A stretch of DNA of 64,000 nt from Alloyangia pacifica (GCF_020524285.1 NZ_JAIVKX010000001.1:1-64000); one strand, 5' to 3'; shown: positions 7,972 to 17,249, counted from the first letter of the stretch. The notes: generated by a model not told the origin, from the sequence alone. Program-made: numbers and translations.

Positions 7972-10649
7972 GCATGCTCAACACGCTGGTCGCCGTCTGC
8001 ATCGCCTACGCGCTGTTCCTTTTCGCCATCGCCTTCGCCGCCGAGCGCATCGCCGCCCACGGGCAGGCGCGCTGGCTGCGCTCGCCGGCGGTTTACACGC
8101 TGTCGCTGTCGATCTACTGCACCGCCTGGACCTTCTACGGCGCGGTCGGCTCGGCGGTGCGCAGCGGCTTCGAGTACATGGCGATCTACCTCGGCCCCTC
8201 GCTGGTGCTGGTCGGCTGGTGGTGGATTCTGCGCAAGCTGGTGCGCATCGGCCGTTCGCAGCGCATCACCTCGGTCGCCGACCTCGTGTCGTCGCGCTAC
8301 GGCAAGTCCAACCTGCTGGCGGTCGGCGTGACCCTGCTCGCGGTGATCGGCACCACGCCCTATATCGCGCTGCAGCTTCAGTCGGTGACGCTGAGCTTCG
8401 AGGTCTTCTCGGCGGGCGATCTCGCCACCGGCGAGGAGACCGGCCAGACCGCGCTCTGGGTCGCCGCCGGTCTGGCGCTCTTCACGGTGATCTTCGGCAC
8501 CCGCAACCTCGACGCCAACGAGCGGCACAACGGCGTGGTCATGGCCATTGCCGTCGAGGCGGTGGTGAAGCTCTTCGCGCTGCTCGCCGTCGGGGTCTTC
8601 GTGGTCTGGGGGCTGGGCGGCGGGCTGAGCGAGACGCTGGCGCGGATCGACGCCTCGGAGCTGGGCCACTGGCGCATCGACGGCGGCCGCTGGGCCGGGG
8701 TGATGCTGCTCTCGGCCGCCGCCTTCCTCTGCCTGCCGCGGATCTTCCAGGTGCTGGTGGTGGAGAACGACAACGAAACCCATCTGCGCACCGCCAGCTG
8801 GGCCTTCCCGCTCTATCTGGGCCTGATGAGCCTCTTCGTCGTGCCCATCGCGGTGATCGGCCTCGACCTGCTGCCCGAGGGGTCGAACCCCGATCTCTTC
8901 GTGCTGACCCTGCCGCTGTCGCAGGGGCAGGGCGGGCTGGCGGTGCTCTCCTTCCTCGGCGGCTTCAGCTCGGCGACCTCGATGGTCATCGTCGCGGCGA
9001 TCGCGCTGTCGACCATGGTGTCGAACCACGTGGTCATGCCGCTCTGGCTGCGCTTCGCCGAACCCGGCGCCACGGTCTCCGGCGACGTGCGCGGCGTGGT
9101 GCTGCTGGCCCGCCGCCTGTCGATCATCGGCGTGGTGATGCTGGGCTATCTCTACTACCGCCTGTCGGGCGGCGGCGAGGCACTGGCGACCATCGGCTTC
9201 GTCTCCTTTGCCGGGGTCGCGCAGGTGCTGCCGGCGATGCTCGGCGGCATCTTCTGGCGCGGCGCCTCCAAGGCCGGTGCCTTCACCGGGCTGATCCTGG
9301 GCTTCGTGGTGTGGAACTACACGCTCTTCCTGCCCTCCTTCGGGCCGGGGGTGCTGATGCCCGAGGCGTGGTTCGCGGACGGCCCCTTCGGCATCGGTTT
9401 CCTGCGCCCGCAGGCGATGTTCGGCCTGTCGGAGATGGACCCGCTACTGCACGCCTTCTTCTGGTCGATGAGCGTCAACACCGCCGGCTTCATTCTCGGC
9501 TCTCTGGTCAGCTTCCCGCAGCCGCTGGAACGCCTGCAGGGCGCGCAGTTCGTCAATGTCTTCGAGCATTCCACCAGCCCGCGCAGCTGGACCGGCAACG
9601 TGGCGCAATCCGAGGACCTGATGATCATGGCGCAGCGCATCCTCGGCGCGCGCGATGCGCAGGAGCTCTTCGAGCGCGAGGCCGAGCGGCAGGGCGGTCG
9701 CGGCCCGCTGCCCGACGTGACGCCGCAGTTCCTCGAGACCCTCGAGCGCGAGCTGGCGGGCTCCGTGGGCGCGGCGACGGCCCACGCGATGGTCGGGCAG
9801 ATCGTCGGCGGCATGTCGGTCTCGGTCGAGGATCTCATGGCCGTGGCCGACGAGACCGCGCAGATGATGGAATACTCCGCCCGGCTCGAGGCGCAGTCGC
9901 AGGAGCTGGCGCGCACCGCCGCGCAGCTGCGCGAGGCCAATGCCAAGCTCACCCGGCTGTCGGTGCAGAAGGACGCCTTCCTCAGCCAGATCAGCCACGA
10001 GCTGCGCACGCCGATGACCTCGATCCGCGCCTTCTCCGAGATCCTGCGCGACACCGCCGGGCTCGGCGACGCGGAGAAGACCAAATACGCCTCGATCATC
10101 CACGACGAGGCGATCCGCCTGACCCGGCTGCTCGACGACCTGCTGGACCTGTCGGTGCTGGAGAACGGGCAGGTGAACCTGAACCTGCGCGAGGGGCTGC
10201 TGTCGGACGTGCTTGACCGCGCGGTGGCCGCGGCGGCGGCGGACGAGGCCGGGCGTCGGCTGGAGATCCGCCGCGACCGCGCCGCCGAGCAGATCGTGCT
10301 GCACACCGATCTCGACCGGCTCAGCCAAGTGTTCATCAACCTCATCGCCAATGCCCGCAAGTATTGCGACGCGCCGCGCCCGCGGCTCGAGATCTCGGTG
10401 CGGGCGGGGGCGCGGCTGGCCATCGATTTCACCGACAACGGCTCGGGTGTCGCCGCCGAGGCGCAGGACGTGATCTTCGAGAAGTTCAGCCGGGTCAGCG
10501 ACCAGAAGGCCGGGGGCGCGGGTCTGGGCCTCGCGATCTGCCGGCAGATCGTCACGCGGCTTGGCGGCGACATCACCTACGTGCCGGGGCGCGGCGGTGC
10601 CTCCTTCCGGGTGAGCCTGCCTGGCGATCTGGCCATCGCGGCGCAGTGA
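7968..10649 (+). CDS. Sensor histidine kinase with sodium:solute symporter N-terminus (CbrA/CrbS type)
   Basis: An 893-residue fusion. Residues 1 to about 530 are a sodium:solute symporter domain with some 13 hydrophobic helices, including the SIYCTAWTFYGAVGSA segment typical of CbrA/CrbS kinases. A coiled-coil (SARLEAQSQELARTAAQL) leads to a HisKA domain with the phospho-acceptor His677 in ISHELRTPMTS. The HATPase end carries N-box INLIANARKY, G1 DNGSGVA and G2 GAGLGLAI. No PAS or receiver domain is visible. CrbS in Vibrio and Pseudomonas controls acs during acetate use, and here acs is nearby. The GTG start overlaps the preceding stop; an ATG two codons later is possible. Confidence 0.93.
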   Translation: MSMLNTLVAVCIAYALFLFAIAFAAERIAAHGQARWLRSPAVYTLSLSIYCTAWTFYGAVGSAVRSGFEYMAIYLGPSLVLVGWWWILRKLVRIGRSQRITSVADLVSSRYGKSNLLAVGVTLLAVIGTTPYIALQLQSVTLSFEVFSAGDLATGEETGQTALWVAAGLALFTVIFGTRNLDANERHNGVVMAIAVEAVVKLFALLAVGVFVVWGLGGGLSETLARIDASELGHWRIDGGRWAGVMLLSAAAFLCLPRIFQVLVVENDNETHLRTASWAFPLYLGLMSLFVVPIAVIGLDLLPEGSNPDLFVLTLPLSQGQGGLAVLSFLGGFSSATSMVIVAAIALSTMVSNHVVMPLWLRFAEPGATVSGDVRGVVLLARRLSIIGVVMLGYLYYRLSGGGEALATIGFVSFAGVAQVLPAMLGGIFWRGASKAGAFTGLILGFVVWNYTLFLPSFGPGVLMPEAWFADGPFGIGFLRPQAMFGLSEMDPLLHAFFWSMSVNTAGFILGSLVSFPQPLERLQGAQFVNVFEHSTSPRSWTGNVAQSEDLMIMAQRILGARDAQELFEREAERQGGRGPLPDVTPQFLETLERELAGSVGAATAHAMVGQIVGGMSVSVEDLMAVADETAQMMEYSARLEAQSQELARTAAQLREANAKLTRLSVQKDAFLSQISHELRTPMTSIRAFSEILRDTAGLGDAEKTKYASIIHDEAIRLTRLLDDLLDLSVLENGQVNLNLREGLLSDVLDRAVAAAAADEAGRRLEIRRDRAAEQIVLHTDLDRLSQVFINLIANARKYCDAPRPRLEISVRAGARLAIDFTDNGSGVAAEAQDVIFEKFSRVSDQKAGGAGLGLAICRQIVTRLGGDITYVPGRGGASFRVSLPGDLAIAAQ

Positions 10650-10744
10650 TCCCGGCCTTTCCGCGCGGCGATAAAGCCGATGGTAACCAAATCCCGTCAT
10701 AGATCGGTTCCGGGATTCCTCGAAAGATTGGGCCGACAGGGACG

Positions 10745-11968
10745 ATGCCAGACGCCGCCGGACAGGCTTCCAGACAGGCCAGCGCAGGGGCCACCGCCGA
10801 GGGCAGGGAGACGCGGGGCAGCAGCGGGGCCGGCAGCCACAACGTGCTGAGCCGCAAGGCCGAGGCTGCGCGCCGCGCCTTCGAGGCGCGCGCCATGTCC
10901 CCGGCCAAGGCGCTGCGCCGGGCGCTCTCGCGCAGTGCCGACGTGCTGTGGGATCTCGCGCTCGTCGCCCATGCGGTCGAGCAGGAGCATCTCGACCAGG
11001 ACGGGGTCGTCGCGCAGCTGCCGCCCGAAGCGCTGCTGCTGCTGCTCGACGGGCCGGACGGGGTGGTGGGCTTCGTCACGCTCGACCGCGATCTCGTCAC
11101 CGGGCTGACCGAGGTGCAGACCATGCTGCAGGTCACCCAGATGCCCGCCGACCCGCGCCCCTTCACCGCCACCGATGCCGCGATGACCGCGCCGCTGCTC
11201 GATGGCATGCTCGAGCGTTTCGCCCGCTTCCTCGAGGATCATCCTCTGCGCCCGCAGATCGAGGGGTTCCGCTTCGGCGCCATGCTCGAGGATGCGCGCG
11301 GCGCCGGGCTGCTGCTCGACGCGCCGGGCTACATGGTCTTCCGCGCCACGCTCGATCTCGCGCTGGGGCGGCGGCGCGGCGAATTGCGGCTGTTCCTGCC
11401 CGAGCGTCCCGGCGCGCGGCGGGCGGTGCCGCCGGGCCAGCCCGGCGCGCATGAGCGGAAGATGGCGCTCCTGCCGGCGCAGATGCGCGCGGTGCTGGGG
11501 GCCCTGCGCCTGCCGCTGAAGAAGGCGGAGGCGCTGCAACCCGGCGATCTTCTGCCGCTGAGCCCCGAGATGCTGGAGGCGGTGACCCTGCACGCCGGCC
11601 CCGGCGCCGCGGTTGCGGGCGGGCGGCTCGGGCAGATCAACGGCATGCGCGCGGTGCGCCTCACCTGGCCGCATGTCGCACCGCAGGGAGAGGCGCAGGA
11701 CACCCGCGGGGCGGCACGCTCCTCCGGAACCGCGCCGCCCGAGGTCGCCAAACCCGTTCCTGCCGCCGAGCCCGAGGAATTCGGCCTCGACGAGATGGCC
11801 GCCGGTCTTCCGGACCTGCCCGACCTGCCGGAGCCCTCGGCTGGGGATTTCGACTTTTCCGGAGGCTTCGAGGGCGAAAGGCCGGAAGAAGGGGCAGAAA
11901 CGGAAGACAGCGCGACCACCGACTTCGATTTCGACTTCTCCGCCGCGCCGCTGGACGACGACGGCTGA
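10745..11968 (+). CDS. Orphan FliM/FliN-family (SpoA) protein with acidic tail
   Basis: A 407-residue protein. The N-terminal half (LSRKAEAARRAFEARAMSP onward, to about 200) resembles the FliM middle region. Residues about 250-305 (LRLPLKKAEALQPGDLLPLS...LGQINGMRAVRL) look like a SpoA/FliN surface-presentation domain. These domains build the flagellar switch C-ring. The last 70 residues are an acidic, low-complexity tail rich in D, E, F and P (DFDFDFSAAP). No flagellar genes are nearby, so it may be an accessory FliM/FliN-like protein of Rhodobacterales. The first 35 residues are low complexity, and the exact start among early codons is not certain. Confidence 0.7.
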   Translation: MPDAAGQASRQASAGATAEGRETRGSSGAGSHNVLSRKAEAARRAFEARAMSPAKALRRALSRSADVLWDLALVAHAVEQEHLDQDGVVAQLPPEALLLLLDGPDGVVGFVTLDRDLVTGLTEVQTMLQVTQMPADPRPFTATDAAMTAPLLDGMLERFARFLEDHPLRPQIEGFRFGAMLEDARGAGLLLDAPGYMVFRATLDLALGRRRGELRLFLPERPGARRAVPPGQPGAHERKMALLPAQMRAVLGALRLPLKKAEALQPGDLLPLSPEMLEAVTLHAGPGAAVAGGRLGQINGMRAVRLTWPHVAPQGEAQDTRGAARSSGTAPPEVAKPVPAAEPEEFGLDEMAAGLPDLPDLPEPSAGDFDFSGGFEGERPEEGAETEDSATTDFDFDFSAAPLDDDG

Positions 11969-12080
11969 ACGCGCGTGCCTTGCCGGGGCTGCCGCGCGGC
12001 GCTCCCTTGCCATTTCCCGCGCGATGGCGTGATACACTGGCGCAAATCACGCTGTTCCTCCAGCCGCCGGAGTCGTCCCC

Positions 12081-14330
12081 ATGCCGAGCCAGCCCGACCG
12101 CAAGACCCGCGTCACCACCAGTCATTGGGGCGCCTTCCAGGTGACCACCGAGGGCGGGCGCATCACCGGCACCGCACCCTTTGCCGAGGATCCCGATCCC
12201 TCGGCGATCCCCGACATCCTGCCGCAGGCCGTGCATCACCGCAGCCGCGTCGCGCGGCCCTCGATCCGCCGCGGCTGGCTCGATCGCCGCGACCGCAGCG
12301 GACGCGGCAACGACGACTTCATCGAACTGCCCTGGGACGAGGCGCTGGACATCGCCGCCGCCGAGATCGACCGCATCCGCAAGGAGCACGGCAACGAGGC
12401 CATCTTTGGCGGCTCCTACGGTTGGTCCTCCGCCGGGCGCTTCCACCACGCGCAGAGCCAGGTGCACCGCTTCCTGAACAGCATCGGCGGCTATGTCGCC
12501 TCCTTCGGCAGCTATTCCACCGGCTGCGCCCAGGCGATCATGCCGCATGTCTTCGGCGTGACCTTCCTGCGCTACCTCTACAACGAGCAGGACAGCTGGC
12601 AGACCATCGCCGAGAACACCGAAACGCTGGTGATGTTCGGAGGCATCAACAAGAAGAACGCGCAGGTCAGCATGGGCGGCATCACCCGCCACGACACGGC
12701 GAGCTGGTTCGATCGCTTCCACGCCCAGGGCATGCGCTGCGTCAACATCGGCCCGCAGCGCCGCGATGCCCCCGAGGGCTGCGAGTGGCTCCCCGTCCGC
12801 CCCGGCTCGGACACCGCGTTGATGCTGGCGTTGGCCTTCGTGCTCGAGCAGGAGGGGCTGACCGACCACGATTTCCTTGATCGCTACACCGTCGGATTCG
12901 CGCGCTTCCGTCCCTACCTCATGGGCGAAAGCGACGGCCTGCCCAAGACCCCGGAATGGGCCAGCCCGATCTGTGGTGTCGACCCCGACACCCTCCGCGC
13001 GCTGGCGCGGCGCATGGCCAGCACCCGCACGCTGATCACCGTCGCCTGGTCGCTGCAGCGTGCCGAGCATGGCGAGCAGCCCTACTGGATGTCGGCGGTG
13101 CTGGCGGCGATGCTGGGGCAGATCGGCCTGCCGGGCGGCGGCGTCGGTTACGGCTACGGCGCCATCGGTGGCATCGGCAAGTCGATGAAATCGCTGCGCG
13201 GGGTGACGCTGGACCAGTTGCAGAACCCGGTCGGCACTTTCATCCCCGTGGCGCGGATCGCCGACATGCTGGCCAATCCCGGCGAACCTTACGACTTCAA
13301 TGGCCGGCGCGAGCCCTATCCCGACATCCGCCTGGTCTACTGGGCGGGCGGTAACCCGTTCCACCACCACCAGGACCTCAACCGCCTGTCCGAGGCCTGG
13401 AAATGCCCCGAGACGGTGATCGTCAACGAGCCGTGGTGGACCGCCACCGCCAAGCGCGCCGACATCGTCTTCCCGGCCACCACCAGCTACGAGCGCGAGG
13501 ACATCGGCCGCACCGATCTCGACGAGTATCTGTTTAACATGCCGGCGCTGATCGACCCGGTGGGCGAGGCGCGCGACGACTACGACATCTTCGCCGGGCT
13601 TGCCGAGCGCCTCGGCGCGGGCGAGGTGTTCACCGAAGGGCGCAGCAGCGAGGACTGGCTGCGGCAGCTCTACGAGGAGTACCGCACGCGCGGCGCCGAG
13701 GCGGGCATCGAAGTTCCGGGCTATGACGCGTTGCGCGCGCAGAACTGGGTCAAACTGCCCATCGTGCAGGAGCCGCCGCTGCCCTCCTTCCTCGCCCGTT
13801 TCCGCGCCGACCCCGAGGGCAAGGCGCTGAACACCCCTTCGGGCCGGATCGAGATCTTCTCCGAGACGGTCGACGGCTTCGGCTATGCGGACTGCCCCGG
13901 CCACCCGGCCTGGCTGGCGCCAACCGAATGGCTCGGCGCGGCCACGCCGCAGACCCCGCTGCACCTGGTCTCGCCGCAGCCCGGCGACAAGCTGCACAGC
14001 CAGCTCGAGAGCGCGCTGGCCGATCAGCCCGATGCCCGCCCCGAGCGGTTGCTGATCCACCCCGAGGATGCCCGCCCGCGCGGCATCGCCTCGGGCGATC
14101 TGGTGCTGGTGCGCAATGCCCGCGGCGCGGCCCGGGCGCGGGCCGTGGTGACCGAGGACATCCGCCTCGGCGTCGTCGCCCTGCCGACCGGCGCCTGGTA
14201 CGGCGATCCGTCCGAGAACATCGACCCGCATGGCAACCCCAACGTGCTGACCCGCGACAAGGGCACCTCGTCGCTGGGGCAGGGGTGCTCGGCCCATACC
14301 ACGCTGGTCGAGGTCGGCCCTCTGAGCTGA
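12081..14330 (+). CDS. Molybdopterin-dependent reductase, BisC/TorA/DMSO-reductase family
   Basis: A 749-residue catalytic subunit. GSYGWSSAGRFHH at about 111-123 carries the Tyr/Trp of the DMSO/TMAO/biotin-sulfoxide reductase active site, and YSTGC puts the Mo-ligand Ser near residue 146. A C-terminal molydopterin-dinucleotide binding domain is present (HLVSPQPGDKLHSQLES). There is no Tat signal and no N-terminal [4Fe-4S] cysteine motif, so it should be a cytoplasmic BisC-type enzyme reducing sulfoxides or N-oxides. No electron-transfer partner is encoded alongside. The ATG has GGAG upstream. The substrate (biotin sulfoxide, methionine sulfoxide, TMAO) is undetermined. Confidence 0.9.
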   Translation: MPSQPDRKTRVTTSHWGAFQVTTEGGRITGTAPFAEDPDPSAIPDILPQAVHHRSRVARPSIRRGWLDRRDRSGRGNDDFIELPWDEALDIAAAEIDRIRKEHGNEAIFGGSYGWSSAGRFHHAQSQVHRFLNSIGGYVASFGSYSTGCAQAIMPHVFGVTFLRYLYNEQDSWQTIAENTETLVMFGGINKKNAQVSMGGITRHDTASWFDRFHAQGMRCVNIGPQRRDAPEGCEWLPVRPGSDTALMLALAFVLEQEGLTDHDFLDRYTVGFARFRPYLMGESDGLPKTPEWASPICGVDPDTLRALARRMASTRTLITVAWSLQRAEHGEQPYWMSAVLAAMLGQIGLPGGGVGYGYGAIGGIGKSMKSLRGVTLDQLQNPVGTFIPVARIADMLANPGEPYDFNGRREPYPDIRLVYWAGGNPFHHHQDLNRLSEAWKCPETVIVNEPWWTATAKRADIVFPATTSYEREDIGRTDLDEYLFNMPALIDPVGEARDDYDIFAGLAERLGAGEVFTEGRSSEDWLRQLYEEYRTRGAEAGIEVPGYDALRAQNWVKLPIVQEPPLPSFLARFRADPEGKALNTPSGRIEIFSETVDGFGYADCPGHPAWLAPTEWLGAATPQTPLHLVSPQPGDKLHSQLESALADQPDARPERLLIHPEDARPRGIASGDLVLVRNARGAARARAVVTEDIRLGVVALPTGAWYGDPSENIDPHGNPNVLTRDKGTSSLGQGCSAHTTLVEVGPLS

Positions 14331-14429
14331 CGGCGCCGGCCAGCCGCCATCGCCGATTTGCGAAAGCGACGCTTCGGGTTACCTTTCCGTGAACGCCCCC
14401 GAAACGGGGATGCAGACTGGGAGGACCCG

Positions 14430-16220
14430 ATGCGCGCCACGATCCTGATCACCCTCTTGGCGGCGGGCCTTGCCGCGCCGCTCACGGCGCAGCAGGCCGC
14501 CGACGCCGTGGCGCCGGAGACGGCCACCGGGGTCTCGGCCTTCGACGGGCTGTCGGAGGCCGCGCAGGCGGCGCTCGATGCCAAGGCGCAGGGGCTGCCG
14601 ACCGAGGCGCAGGACTGGATGGTCGCCGCCGCCAACCCGCTTGCGGTCGAAGCGGGCGCGCGGGTTCTGCGCGAGGGCGGCAGCGCCGCCGACGCCATGG
14701 TCGCGGTACAGGCGGTGCTTGGGCTGGTCGAGCCGCAGAGCTCCGGGCTCGGCGGCGGCGCCTTCCTCGTCTGGTACGATGCGAAGAGCCGCAGCCTCAC
14801 CACCCTCGACGGGCGTGAAACCGCGCCGCTGGCGGCCAAGCCCACCTATTTCCAGGACGAGAACGGTGAACCGCTCGGTTTCTTCGATGCGGTGGTCGGC
14901 GGGCTGTCGGTCGGCACGCCCGGCACGCCGCGGCTGATGGAAGAGGCGCACCGGCGCTGGGGTCGTGCCAACTGGGCCGGGCTCTTCGACGAAGCCATCG
15001 CGCTGGCCGAAGAGGGATTCATCGTCTCGCCGAGACTGGCGGAGCTGGTGGCGGGGGATGACGCGCGGCTGCGGCGGTTCCCGGAGACCGAAAGCTACTT
15101 CTACCCCGGCGGCACTGCGCTGCAGGCGGGCGACGTGGTGCAGAACCAGCCCTATGCCGAGACGCTTCGGGCGATTGCAACAGAAGGCAGCCGCGCCTTC
15201 TACACCGGCGAAATTGCCGAGGACATCGTGCGCACCGTGCGGAAGGCCGAGGGCAATCCGGGGCTGCTCAGCACCGCCGACCTCGCGCTCTACGACGTGA
15301 TCGAGCGGGCGCCGGTCTGCGTTGCGTACCGCGCCCATGACGTCTGCGGCATGGGGCCGCCCTCGTCGGGTGCGCTGACCGTCGGGCAGATCCTCGGCAC
15401 GCTCGAACCCTATGATCTCGCCACGCTCGGACCCGACAGCGCCGAGGCCTGGCGGCTGATCGGCGATGCCTCGCGGCTCGCCTTCGCCGACCGGGGCCGC
15501 TACATGGCCGACAGCGATTTCGTGCCCATGCCGACCGAGGGGCTGGTTGACCCGGCCTACCTGCAGGGGCGGGCCGAGCTCCTGGGCGGCGAGACGGCGC
15601 TGACCGACGTCGCCCCGGGCGAGCCCGACTGGGACCACGCGCAGCTCCGGGCCGATGATGCCTCGATCGAGTTCCCCTCGACCTCGCATATCTCCATCGT
15701 CGATGCGCAGGGCAACGCCCTGTCGATGACCACCACCATCGAGAACGGCTTCGGCTCGCGGCTTTTCGTGCGGGGCTTCCTGCTCAACAACGAGCTGACC
15801 GATTTCAGCTTCAAGACGCATGAGGGCGGCGTGCCCATCGCCAACCGGATCGAGCCGGGCAAGCGCCCGCGCTCCTCGATGGCGCCGACCATCGTGATGA
15901 AGGACGGCGCGCCGGTCATGGTGGTCGGCTCGCCCGGCGGCAGCCGGATCATCGGCTACGTCGCGCAGGCGGTGATCGCGCATCTCGACTGGGGCATGGA
16001 CGTGCAGCAGGCAGTCTCGGCGCCGCATGTGCTCAACCGCTTCGGCACCATGGACCTCGAGGCCGGCACCGGCGCCGAGGCGCTGGCCGGCCCGCTCGGA
16101 GAGGTGGGCTTCGAGACCGAGGTGCGCGGGTTGAACTCGGGTCTGCACGCCATCGCGGTCGGAGAGGGGCTCAGCGGCGGGGCCGATCCGCGCCGCGAGG
16201 GGATCGCGCTCGGCGAGTGA
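14430..16220 (+). CDS. ggt: Gamma-glutamyltransferase (glutathione hydrolase)
   Basis: A 596-residue N-terminal nucleophile hydrolase. The chosen start MRATILIT has GGGAGG six bases upstream and gives a clean signal peptide (cut near LTAQQA), so the enzyme is periplasmic. The proprotein would self-cleave before Thr418 in STSHISIVDAQGNALS, releasing the small subunit. The family motifs LGGGAFLVWYD and, later, VVGSPGGSRI are intact. It hydrolyses or transfers the gamma-glutamyl group of glutathione, supplying cysteinylglycine. It is monocistronic by spacing (99 bases after the reductase gene, 141 before the next gene). Confidence 0.94.
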   Translation: MRATILITLLAAGLAAPLTAQQAADAVAPETATGVSAFDGLSEAAQAALDAKAQGLPTEAQDWMVAAANPLAVEAGARVLREGGSAADAMVAVQAVLGLVEPQSSGLGGGAFLVWYDAKSRSLTTLDGRETAPLAAKPTYFQDENGEPLGFFDAVVGGLSVGTPGTPRLMEEAHRRWGRANWAGLFDEAIALAEEGFIVSPRLAELVAGDDARLRRFPETESYFYPGGTALQAGDVVQNQPYAETLRAIATEGSRAFYTGEIAEDIVRTVRKAEGNPGLLSTADLALYDVIERAPVCVAYRAHDVCGMGPPSSGALTVGQILGTLEPYDLATLGPDSAEAWRLIGDASRLAFADRGRYMADSDFVPMPTEGLVDPAYLQGRAELLGGETALTDVAPGEPDWDHAQLRADDASIEFPSTSHISIVDAQGNALSMTTTIENGFGSRLFVRGFLLNNELTDFSFKTHEGGVPIANRIEPGKRPRSSMAPTIVMKDGAPVMVVGSPGGSRIIGYVAQAVIAHLDWGMDVQQAVSAPHVLNRFGTMDLEAGTGAEALAGPLGEVGFETEVRGLNSGLHAIAVGEGLSGGADPRREGIALGE

Positions 16221-16361
16221 CAGGCCCCTGCGTGCCCCGGATTGATCCTGCGCAAGGACGCAGAAGCTGCCGTGTGGTAATGAAACTTGCGTGATCTGGG
16301 GAACTTCGCGCAGACTTCCCGGGTTGGTCGCCAAAGGACACCGCAGACGGAGGACGTCAAA

Positions 16362-16712
16362 ATGGCCCAGACTGCAACCAAATCGAACGGCACCCCCAAG
16401 GTCGCCGAACCGCTGCCCAGCGACAGCGAAGCGCTGAGCGATCAGATCAAGACCCTGCGCGCCGACGTGGCCTCGCTCGCCGAGCTGGTGGGTGACATCG
16501 GCAAGCGCCGCGGCGCCGAATACAAGGCCGCCGGCGAAGCCAAGGCGCAGGACGTGCGCGACCGCAGCGAGGAAGCGCTGCGCGAGGCTGGCCAGCGCGT
16601 GGCCGAGCTGGAAAACAACGCGCGCGGCCAGATTCAGGCCAACCCCTTCCAGGCCATCGGCCTTGCGGCGGCGGTCGGCTTCCTGATCGGTTACGTCGGC
16701 AGCCGGAGGTAA
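16362..16712 (+). CDS. DUF883/YqjD-ElaB-like membrane-anchored protein
   Basis: A 116-residue protein. A hydrophilic N-terminus is followed by an alpha-helical, coiled-coil-prone stretch (KTLRADVASLAELVGDIG to about 85) and a single C-terminal hydrophobic helix ending GFLIGYVGSRR. This is the layout of the YqjD/ElaB family, in which stationary-phase proteins anchor to the inner membrane and can bind ribosomes. The ATG at MAQTAT has CGGAGG at good spacing. It is co-oriented with the next gene, a YqjE-like protein, seven bases away; yqjD and yqjE are also neighbours in E. coli. A ribosome-binding role here is inference. Confidence 0.8.
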   Translation: MAQTATKSNGTPKVAEPLPSDSEALSDQIKTLRADVASLAELVGDIGKRRGAEYKAAGEAKAQDVRDRSEEALREAGQRVAELENNARGQIQANPFQAIGLAAAVGFLIGYVGSRR

Positions 16713-16718
16713 GATCGC

Positions 16719-17036
16719 TTGTTCGCCCTGTTCGAGGCAAGACTGAGAGCCGGCCTGACACGGGCCGGCCGCACCATCGCCGGGGCGGTCTGCATGGCCG
16801 TCGCGGCGATTTTTTTCACCATTGCCGGCTGGATTGCTCTGGTCGAGGCGCAAGGCGAGCTGATCGCCGCGCTGATCGTCGGCGTCGTCTACCTCGTGCT
16901 GGCGCTGCTGCTCTTCTTCCTGCCGGTCAGGCCGCGCCTGCCGGCCGCTTCGGCGACCAGCGCCGCGCCCATGACCTCGCTGGTCGAGGCCTTTCTGGCG
17001 GGGCGCGCAGCGGGGCAGGCGATGCGCAAGGACTAA
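16719..17036 (+). CDS. YqjE-like (phage holin superfamily III) membrane protein
   Basis: A 105-residue protein from a TTG start preceded by GGAGGT eight bases upstream. It has an amphipathic basic N-terminus (FEARLRAGLTRAGRT), two hydrophobic helices (about 20-38 and 48-66), and a charged C-terminus. This matches the Act_holin/YqjE group often annotated as phage holin family, but nothing else here is phage-like. With the preceding YqjD-like gene it forms a probable two-gene stress or membrane-associated unit closed by a terminator. No reaction is known. Confidence 0.78.
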   Translation: MFALFEARLRAGLTRAGRTIAGAVCMAVAAIFFTIAGWIALVEAQGELIAALIVGVVYLVLALLLFFLPVRPRLPAASATSAAPMTSLVEAFLAGRAAGQAMRKD

Positions 17037-17135
17037 TCGCCGGCTGATCATCGGCTGCCGGACTTTGCCCGGGATGCCCTTGGCGCGGGCCATAATTTCG
17101 CGCCAATATGTCAAAAATATATTGCTTTCGAAGCG

Positions 17136-17163
17136 CCCGCGCCACAGTCTGGTGCGGGTTTAT
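17136..17163 (+). terminator. Terminator of the YqjD/YqjE-like pair
   Basis: A 9-bp stem (CCCGCGCCA at 17136-17144, TGGTGCGGG at 17150-17158, one G-U pair) with a 5-base loop is followed by TTTATTCTTTT. It lies 100 bases past the last stop and before the pcm-like gene. Confidence 0.7.
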
Positions 17164-17249
17164 TCTTTTGTAGACAGCCGGACATTGCCCCGGGATAGCA
17201 AGTGTGGCAGAAGATTTTGTAAGGATATCTGAACGGAAGAGTTTAGCGG

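Noticed and set aside
11661-14297. An 878-codon minus-strand open frame opposite the molybdopterin reductase
   Set aside because: It lies fully antisense to a gene with intact active-site motifs, and its sequence is low complexity (runs of R, H, Q, G) with no domain.
16280-16350. GGAAC-N17-GGTT upstream of the YqjD-like gene, resembling a general stress (EcfG) promoter
   Set aside because: One -10 base differs, and many Rhodobacterales lack EcfG/PhyR, so the match is likely chance. TGATC nearby also lacks the matching -10 for an RpoE-type promoter.
16719-17036. Phage origin suggested by the holin-family label
   Set aside because: No other phage gene is near, and the protein pairs with a YqjD-like gene as in ordinary chromosomes; the name is a family artefact.
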